This document shows, piece after piece, positions 1 through 5,735 of a stretch of DNA of 5,735 nt. The position numbers were made by a program, and so were the translations under genes. The stretch is from NCBI GenBank assembly GCA_050289385.1, contig JBNKFQ010000182.1, positions 1 to 5,735 on the forward strand. The letters are read 5' to 3'. Position 1 is the first letter of the stretch; the number at the start of each line of letters is the position of its first letter. This DNA comes from JBNKFQ01 sp050289385. GTDB lineage: Bacteria > Pseudomonadota > Gammaproteobacteria > Pseudomonadales > Porticoccaceae. The notes below the pieces were generated by a model that was not told the origin of the DNA, did no database searches, and saw nothing but the letters and a program-made list of their open reading frames with translations.

Positions 1-1
1 T

Positions 2-109
2 GAACAGCCGGAGGAATCGGTATGGGAACTGCCGATACTGAGTGACGCAGAGCGGCAGCAGATACTGGTGGAGTGGAACAGTACCGAGGCGGATTATCCT
101 AAAGACCAG
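2..109 (+). other. C-terminal tail of an upstream condensation domain plus C-A linker
   Basis: Residues 1-36 match, at an offset of 1059 residues, the end of the complete C1 domain and the linker after it: VWELPIL is shared (residues 7-13 and 1066-1072), followed by ILVEWN (21-26 and 1080-1085). This shows that module 1 is preceded by a C domain and is an extension module, not the initiation module. The catalytic part of that C domain lies outside the window. Confidence 0.85.
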
Positions 110-3100
110 TGCATTCATGAGTTATTCGAGGCGCAGGTTGAAAAAACGCCACAGGCGATTGCGGTGGTGTTTGAAGAGCAACAGTTGAGTTACGAAGAAT
201 TAAATAAATCAAGCCAGCGTCTGGCGCTTAACTTGCAGGCCCAAGGGGTTAAGCCCGATGACCTGATTGGTGTTTTTGTCGAACGTTCTTTAGATATGGT
301 CATTGGTTTGCTGGGTATTTTGAAAGCGGGGGGGGCTTACGTTCCTCTGGATCCGCATTACCCTCAAGAACGGTTGCGTTATATGTTGGAGGACAGCAAG
401 GTTTCACTTGTCGTAACACAAGAGAGCCTGCTGAGTGTGTTATCAAAACAGATCGATCCGAGTACACGTTCAGTTGTTATCGACCAAGATTGGCCGCCAA
501 GTACAGGAAGGGAAAAAACCACTACTTTGTTGCAACCGGCGGTGAAGCCGCAACACCTGGCTTACATTATCTATACTTCGGGCAGTACCGGCAGACCAAA
601 AGGTGTCATGATTCCTCATCAGGGGTTGAATAACTTTCTGTGTGCGATGGGTGAGGATCCGGGGTTTACCGCACAGGATAGCTTTCTTGCCATAGCCACC
701 TATTGTTTTGATATAGCGGGCCTGGAGGTCTTTTTACCCCTGATAAAAGGCGGGCAGTGCATTTTGTGTGATGCCTGGACGGCAAAGGATCCAGAACAGT
801 TGATACGGGTGCTTTATCGGTACCGTCCCTCCTTTATGCAGGCGACACCAGCGACCTGGAAAATGCTATTTCAGGCCGGCTGGAGTAATGAGACCGCCGT
901 TAAAGTATTGTGTGGCGCTGAAGCCTTGTCGGAGCGATTGAAAGAACAGTTTATGGCGACAAACAGTGATGTTTGGAATCTTTATGGCCCAACTGAAACG
1001 ACGGTTTGGTGTACAACGAGCCGTATTGAAAAAGACAAATCCATCACAGTGGGTAAACCGATTGCGAATACGCGGATTTATATTGTTGATAAAGCACTTA
1101 ATCCGGTCCCCATCGGGGTAGTGGGAGAGCTTTGTATCTCAAACGATGGGATGGGCAGGGGGTATCTCAATCAACCGGCATTGACGGCCAGGCAGTTTAT
1201 CGACAATCCGTTTACACTGGGGACCAAACTGTATAAGTCGGGTGACTTGGCCCGCTATTTACCCACTGGTGAAATTGCCTATATCGGTCGGTCAGACTTT
1301 CAGGTGAAAGTTCGCGGTTTTCGCATTGAGCTGGGTGAAATCGAAAATGTGTTAAGAACGCAACCCAGTATTGGCGAGGCCGTTGTGATGGCACATTGCC
1401 GCAATGAGGAAGAGGGTAACCATTACCTTGTCGCTTATCTGGTTTGCCGTCGAGAAACCGTGTTTGATCAAGAGAGTTTACTTAAATCACTGCGACAAAT
1501 ACTGCCCGATTATATGGTGCCGTCTTTTTTTATGGTATTGGAAGCCTTGCCATTAACGCCTAGTGGCAAAGTCGACCGCAAGGCTCTGCCTGTACCCGAT
1601 CAGGATGCATTACAAACACAAGACTATCTCGCGCCTCGCACCGAGATGGAAAAAGTGTTGGCAGAGATCTGGGCCGATATTCTTGCGCTGCCGCAGGAGA
1701 AGGTGGGTATTCACGATAACTTCTTTGATCTGGGGGGACATTCCCTATTGGCCACGCGGGTGGTGAGTCAGGTCAGGAAGATATTCAATGTCGAACTTCA
1801 GATCCGAGATCTGTTTATAGCCAATACCATACAAAGCTTGGCCGTCAGGGTGGAAGCCCTGGTGAATGACAGCCCCTTGAGTGACGAAGAGGCCTTTCCG
1901 TTAACGCCATTAACTTCCCGAGATGGGTTGTCTCTGTCCTTTGCCCAACAGCGGTTGTGGTTTTTAAACCAGTTCGAGGGTGGGGAGGATATTCAATACA
2001 ATATTCCCTGGGCGTTGAGATTGACAGGGCTCTTGGATGTGGTGGCTTTGAAGCAGGCCTTTACCACGATTGTACAACGCCACGAGAGCCTGCGCACACA
2101 GTTTTATTCGGTGAACGATCAGGCCGTTCAGGTGATTGCAGAGGCGCCGGTTGTGGTGCTTCCCATTATCGCTATTTCGGAAACAGCGTTGTCGGCTCAC
2201 CTGGCGGACAATGCCCGGTATGTGTTTGATCTTGCCGCTGGCCCCTTGTTGATTCAGGGATTGTTACGATTATCAAAAGACGAGCATGTACTGCTATTGA
2301 ACATGCATCATATCATTGCCGATGGCTGGTCTATCGGAGTGTTTAACGAAGAACTGGCAGTGCTCTATAAGGCGTATCATCAAGGCCAAGCCTCGCCACT
2401 GCCGCCCTTGCCGATTCAATACGCCGATTTTGCTCACTGGCAGCGCCAATGGTTGCAGGGTGCGGTGTTGGAAAACCAGATCGATTACTGGAAAACGCGG
2501 CTGAGTGGGGCGCCGGCACTATTGGAAATGCCCACGGACAGGCCGCGCCCGGCGACGCAGCGTTATCAAGGGCAGAGTCTGTATTTTTGTTTTCCACTGG
2601 CGCTTACTGAGAATCTGCGGCAGTTAAGCCGGGGGGAAGGGGCTACTCTGTTTATGACCTTGCTGGCGGGATTTAACCTGTTACTGGCCCGCTACAGCCA
2701 TCAGGATGACCTCTGTGTGGGTTCGCCGATTGCCAATCGGCAGCGCCCCGAGTTGGAAAAACTGATTGGTTTTTTTGTCAATACCTTGGTGTTGCGCACG
2801 AAAATTGATCGGCAATGCAAGGTAAAAGATTTAGTACAAGCGGTAAAGGAAACGGCGCTGTCGGCCTATGCACATCAGGATGTGCCGTTTGAGCGGCTGG
2901 TGGAGGCGATACAGCCAGAGCGGAGTTTGAGTTATGCGCCCTTGTTTCAGGTGATGTTTGTGTTACAGAACATGGCGCAGGAGCGTATTGAATTGCCAGG
3001 TATTACGGTTTCCCCGGTGGATAGTGAAGTTGTGACGGCGAAGTATGATCTGACGCTGTATTTGATGGAGTGTCCTGAAGGGCTGGAAGGGGTACTGGAA

Positions 3101-5734
3101 TACAACACGGATCTGTTTGATCGCGAGACGGTGGAAAGGCTGGTAGGGCATTATCAAATTCTGTTGGAAGGGATAGCCGAACAGTCGGGGCAATTGGTTT
3201 GGGAATTGCCAATTCTGGGAGATGCTGAGCGCAAGGAGATACTGGTGGAGTGGAACAACACCGAGGCGGCTTATCCGAACGACCAGTGCATTCATCAATT
3301 ATTTGAGGCACAGGCTGACAAAATTCCTCACGCCATAGCCGTGGTGCTTGAACAGCAACAGTTGAGCTATGAAGAGTTGAATAAAAGAAGTAATCAGTTG
3401 GCGCATTATTTGACTGAGCGGGGAGTGGGGCCGGAAATCAGGGTAGGGTTATGTGTAGAGCGCAGTTTGGAAATGCTGATAGGGCTGCTGGGGGTTTTAA
3501 AATCCGGAGGGGCGTATGTGCCTTTGGACCCAAATTATCCATTCGAACGTCTTCGCTATATGTTGGATGACAGTGATGCTTCGTTGGTTTTGACACAATC
3601 TAAATTATTCGAGTCACTGCCAGATTTGTTTGAGTATAAGAACAACACTTTGCCTGTCATTTTAGATAGGGATTGGAGTGATATTGTCGAAGCAGGCTCA
3701 CAACAACCTTTCCTTGAGCGTGTTCAACCGCATAACTTGGCTTATGTGATTTATACCTCGGGTAGTACTGGAAAACCCAAAGGCGTGGCGGTAAATCACG
3801 AAAATATTTTAAATACATTGCATTTTCTTGAATCGAGCTACCCCGTTAGTGTAGGGGATTCCTATCTACTAAAAACGAACTATGTATTTGATGTGTCGCT
3901 ATCGGAACTACTGGGTTGGTTTGTCGGCTGTGGTCATTTAGTGATTTTACCGTCGGAAGCGGAAAAATCACCCGAAATACTCATTGACTGTATAGGAAAA
4001 CATAAAATAACCCATGTTAATTTCGCGCCTTCAATGCTGAGTGTTTTTGTGGAAGAGACCCGCCAGAACAATACCTTTGTTGAGACCAATTCATTGAAGT
4101 ATCTTATGATTGCCGGTGAGGCTTTTCCGAAATCACTGGTGAAAGATTGTGTAGATACGTTTTATCGAGCGCAGATTGAAAACATTTACGGGCCAACGGA
4201 ATCGTCTATCTACAGCGCCTGGTTTTCCTGTTCCAACCATAAAATTGTCAGTACCAATACCCCTATCGGAAAACCGGTTGCCAATACAGCATTGTATATT
4301 GTCGATGAGCAATTGAATCCAGTACCTATTGGCGTTACGGGAGAGCTGTGTATAGCGGGAAGTGGGTTGGCACGGGGTTATTTAAATAGATCCGAGTTGA
4401 CAGCCGAAAAATTTATCGATAACCCATTCTTTGTTGGGACTAAGCTCTATAAAACGGGAGATCTGGCCAGATGGTTAAAAAATGGTGATATCGAATATAT
4501 TGGGCGTACCGATAATCAGGTAAAGGTTCGTGGTTTTCGGATTGAATTGGGAGAAATTGAAAGTGTACTAACCCAGCAATTGGGAGTTCGAGAAGCGGTT
4601 GTCTTGGCTAGCACTATCAGTGAAAGTTCCAGTAGTAGCTCGCTTGTGGCTTATGTGGTTTGTGAAGAATCATTTAATAATGATAAAGCATTACTTCGTA
4701 GTGCGCTTCAAGATCAATTGCCCGATTATATGATTCCGAGATTTTTTATCTTTCTCGAGAAGCTGCCGTTAACCCCCAATGGAAAGGTCGATCGCAAGGC
4801 TCTGCCAGTACCCGATCAGGATGCGTTACAAACACAGGAGTATGTCGCGCCTCGTACCGAGATGGAAAAAGTGCTAGCAGAGATCTGGGCGGATATTCTT
4901 GCATTGCCGCAGGAGAAAGTGGGGATTCACGATAACTTTTTTGATTTGGGCGGACATTCCCTATTGGCCACACGAGTGGTGAGCCAGGTTAGAAAGACGT
5001 TTAATGTCGACCTTCAGATCCGGGATCTATTTACCGCTAGTACCATACAAAGCCTGGCTGTCAGGGTGGAAGCCCTGGTGAATGACAGTCCCTTGAGTGA
5101 CGAGCAGGCCTTTCCGTTAACGCCATTATCTTTCCGAGATGGGTTGTCTCTGTCCTTTGCCCAACAGCGATTGTGGTTTTTAAACCAGTTCGAGGGGGAA
5201 GAGGATATTCAATACAATATTCCCTGGGCACTGCGATTGACAGGGCCCTTGGATGTGGTGGCCTTGGAGCAGGCCTTTACAACGATTGTTCAACGTCACG
5301 AGAGTCTGCGTACGCAGTTTCAATCGGAGGACGATCAGGCCGTTCAAGTGATTGCAGAAGCGCCGGTTGTGGTGTTTCCCATTGTCGCTATTTCGGAGTC
5401 GGCGCTATCGGATCATCTGGCGGGCAATGCCCGGTATGTGTTTGATCTTGCCACTGGGCCCTTGTTGATTCAGGGGTTGTTGCGCCTGCCGAAAGACGAG
5501 CATGTGTTGCTGTTGAATATGCATCATATCATTGCCGATGGCTGGTCTATCGGAGTGTTTAACGAAGAACTGGCAGCGCTCTATGGAGCGTATTATCAAG
5601 GCCAAGCCTCGCCACTGCCGCCCTTGCCGATTCAATACGCTGATTTTGCTCACTGGCAGCGCCAATGGTTGCAAGGTGCGGTGTTGGAAAACCAGATCGA
5701 TTACTGGAAAACGCGGCTGAGTGGAGCGCCGGCA
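2..5734 (+). CDS. Non-ribosomal peptide synthetase, internal fragment (C)-A-T-C-A-T-(C), open at both ends
   Basis: The frame starting at base 2 is uninterrupted for 1911 codons and continues past both window edges. It encodes a multimodular NRPS, a cytoplasmic assembly-line enzyme. Each A domain activates an amino acid as an aminoacyl-AMP, loads it on the phosphopantetheine arm of the next T domain, and C domains join the residues. Seen directly: two complete A domains (residues 37-530 and 1096-1602), two T domains (serines 581 and 1653), one complete C domain (632-1070), a C-domain tail at the start and half a C domain at the end. The A10, C3 and T motifs all stay in this one frame, so no frameshift is present. 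No epimerisation, methyltransferase or thioesterase domain is visible, so both modules are plain extension modules. The product is unknown; the readable part is probably Gly followed by an unassigned residue. Other open frames in the window overlap this one and are shadows. Confidence 0.97.
56..210 (+). repeat. Intragenic direct repeat of the C-A linker, copy 1
   Basis: The segment pairs with 3233-3387 at an offset of 3177 bases. It covers ILVEWN to LSYEELNK. The similarity fades just after the AATAAA encoding NK, close to the start of the A domain core. The offset is 39 bases shorter than that of the T-C repeat because A2 is 13 residues longer than A1. Confidence 0.8.
110..1591 (+). other. 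Adenylation domain A1, predicted glycine-activating
   Basis: This is a complete ATP-dependent amino-acid-activating domain (AMP-binding enzyme family) of about 490 residues, a normal length. Motifs in order: A1 LSYEEL (62-67), A2 LKAGGAYVPLDP (107-118), A3 phosphate loop YTSGSTGRPKG (191-201), A5 YGPTE (328-332), A6 beginning GELCI (375-379), A7 YKSGDL (411-416), A8 hinge around D432 with VRGFRIELGE, A9 LPDYMVP (501-507), and A10 with catalytic lysine K523. Aligned to the GrsA Phe pocket, the specificity residues are D237, I238, L241, Q280, L303, G305, L327, V335, W336 and K523. The code DILQLGLVWK differs only by V for I from the glycine code recalled from the literature. The A6 motif is unusual: residues 380-388 read SNDGMGRGY where GGxGxARGY is typical. 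Domain identity is certain; the substrate is a strong inference. Confidence 0.95.
1571..2519 (+). repeat. Intragenic direct repeat, copy 1 (end of A1, T1, first half of C1)
   Basis: This segment pairs with 4787-5735 at a constant offset of 3216 bases and without indels. By hand count, 40 of 410 positions differ over 1571-1980 (about 90% identity), and 9 of 219 over 2301-2519 (about 96%). The similarity begins abruptly after the A10 motif. Copy 2 runs to the window edge, so the repeat may extend further. Confidence 0.9.
1634..1861 (+). other. Peptidyl carrier (thiolation) domain T1
   Basis: Residues 545-620 form a four-helix carrier domain of normal size. The phosphopantetheine attachment motif FDLGGHSLLA has its modifiable serine at residue 581 (bases 1742-1744). 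A phosphopantetheinyl transferase must prime it. It carries the residue activated by A1, probably glycine, as a thioester and presents it to the upstream C domain as acceptor and to C1 as donor. The LGGHS form of the motif is the one usually found before a C domain and not the LGGDS form common before epimerisation domains, which agrees with the layout. Confidence 0.95.
1895..3211 (+). other. Condensation domain C1, complete, LCL-type inferred
   Basis: Residues 632-1070 form a full C domain of about 440 residues. It makes the peptide bond between the peptide on T1 and the amino acid on T2. Motifs in order: C1 SFAQQRLWFL (646-655), C2 RHESLRTQF, C3 HHIIADG (769-775) with catalytic second histidine H770 and structural D774, C4 YADFAHW, C5 IGFFVNTLVLR (starting at 922), C6 HQDVPFE (958-964), and a weak C7 RSLSYAPL (974-981) where RDxSRNPL is usual. 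No epimerisation domain precedes it and I see no extra N-terminal His motif typical of dual epimerisation/condensation domains, so an ordinary LCL role is inferred. If A1 loads glycine, donor stereochemistry is irrelevant unless the peptide is longer. A phylogenetic subtype call was not possible by eye. Confidence 0.94.
3233..3387 (+). repeat. Intragenic direct repeat of the C-A linker, copy 2
   Basis: This is the partner of 56-210. Examples of exact matches include the stretch coding for ILVEWN and the one coding for DQCIH. Together with the T-C repeat it brackets the diverged A2 domain on both sides. Confidence 0.8.
3287..4807 (+). other. Adenylation domain A2, substrate unassigned
   Basis: This is a complete A domain (residues 1096-1602), about 13 residues longer than A1 between equivalent points. 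Motifs: LSYEEL (1121-1126), LKSGGAYVPLDP (1166-1177), phosphate loop YTSGSTGKPKG (1251-1261), YGPTE (1396-1400), GELCIAGSGLARGYL (from 1447), YKTGDL (1483-1488), hinge D1504 with VRGFRIELGE, LPDYMIP (from 1573), and A10 catalytic lysine K1595. Pocket residues aligned to GrsA are D1297, V1298, S1301, N1340, M1369, A1371, I1395, I1403, Y1404 and K1595, giving DVSNMAIIYK. D at the first position implies a normal alpha-amino acid. I recall no established code that matches, so no substrate is named. The core (about 3600-4700) is A+T-richer than the flanking T and C regions, and a run of six serines (1542-1547) sits in the loop between A8 and A9. The domain is intact and should be active. Confidence 0.95.
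4850..5077 (+). other. Peptidyl carrier (thiolation) domain T2
   Basis: Residues 1617-1692 repeat T1 at an exact offset of 1072 residues. The attachment motif FDLGGHSLLA is identical, with serine 1653 (bases 4958-4960) as the phosphopantetheine site. It carries the residue loaded by A2, accepts the growing chain through C1 and donates it to C2. Most differences from T1 are synonymous or conservative, which points to recent common origin or to gene conversion. Confidence 0.95.
5111..5734 (+). other. Condensation domain C2, N-terminal half, cut by window edge
   Basis: Residues 1704-1911 match the first half of C1 at the 1072-residue offset. SFAQQRLWFL (1718-1727), RHESLRTQF, HHIIADG (1841-1847, catalytic H1842) and YADFAHW are all present. 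The domain would contain C5-C7 beyond base 5735. It shows that module 2 is followed by a further extension module, so the synthetase adds at least one more residue after the A2 substrate. No epimerisation domain lies between T2 and C2, so the A2 residue should be passed on in the configuration in which it was loaded. Confidence 0.93.
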
Positions 5735-5735
5735 C

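Larger units (their letters stand above)
4787..5735 (+). repeat. Intragenic direct repeat, copy 2 (end of A2, T2, first half of C2)
   Basis: This is the partner of 1571-2519. Longer stretches are base-for-base identical, for example 5519-5576, which covers the catalytic HHIIADG motif. Synonymous sites are conserved too, so selection on protein function alone does not explain the identity. Confidence 0.9.

Noticed and set aside
1846..1960. Possible epimerisation or dual epimerisation/condensation domain after T1 or T2
   Set aside because: Each T domain is followed within about 12 residues by a standard C domain start with SFAQQRLWFL. No epimerisation motifs or extra His motif are visible.
1957..2229. 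A 90-residue + strand open frame, with a counterpart at 5173-5445
   Set aside because: Both lie in another frame inside the C domain coding sequence. They resemble each other only because the underlying DNA is a repeat, and they have no recognisable domain.
2316..2504. A 62-residue + strand open frame, with a counterpart at 5532-5720
   Set aside because: It is an out-of-frame shadow of the C3-C4 region of the C domain, duplicated with the repeat.
2960..3300. Possible break between two separate NRPS genes at the C1-A2 junction
   Set aside because: The reading frame passes through without stop or shift, and the linker has the normal C-A form seen at the window start.
2963..3311. Two overlapping minus-strand open frames of 102 and 111 residues
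   Set aside because: They lie antisense to the C1 domain tail and the C-A linker, whose protein motifs are clear on the + strand. No separate coding evidence is visible.
1571..5735. Direct repeats as part of a mobile element
   Set aside because: The repeats are coding, in frame, and correspond exactly to domain boundaries. No transposase, inverted ends or target duplications are visible.

Overview
The whole 5735-base window is the interior of one very large non-ribosomal peptide synthetase (NRPS) gene on the + strand. Frame 2 (codons starting at bases 2, 5, 8 and so on) is open from end to end for 1911 codons. Neither the start nor the stop codon lies in the window, and no promoter, RNA gene, terminator or mobile element is visible. 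Residue numbers below count from the codon at base 2.

Domain layout: tail of a condensation (C) domain and the C-A linker (2-109); adenylation domain A1 (110-1591); carrier domain T1 (1634-1861); complete condensation domain C1 (1895-3211); C-A linker; adenylation domain A2 (3287-4807); carrier domain T2 (4850-5077); and the first half of condensation domain C2 (5111-5734), cut by the window edge. The order is (C)-A-T-C-A-T-(C): two chain-extending modules, with no epimerisation, methylation, cyclisation or thioesterase domain between them. All catalytic residues I could check are present.

Read by the specificity-code convention, A1 gives D-I-L-Q-L-G-L-V-W-K, one conservative change from the glycine code I recall (DILQLGLIWK), so module 1 most likely adds glycine. 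A2 gives D-V-S-N-M-A-I-I-Y-K, which I cannot match to a substrate from memory. The visible part of the product is therefore ...-Gly-X-..., passed on to a third residue by C2.

The most interesting aspect is the evolutionary structure. The two modules are near-copies at DNA level in the C-A linker (offset 3177 bases) and again from the end of the A domain through T and into C (offset 3216 bases; about 90% identity by hand count over 410 bases, about 96% over the last 219). The A domains between these flanks are strongly diverged, and the A2 core is visibly richer in A+T. This is what a module duplication combined with A-domain replacement, or with gene conversion of the flanks, would leave.

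Motif style and mid-range base composition suggest a Gram-negative, probably gammaproteobacterial, secondary-metabolite producer. That is a weak inference. This is a known class of megasynthase and not a new type of system; any novelty lies in the product and in the module mosaic.
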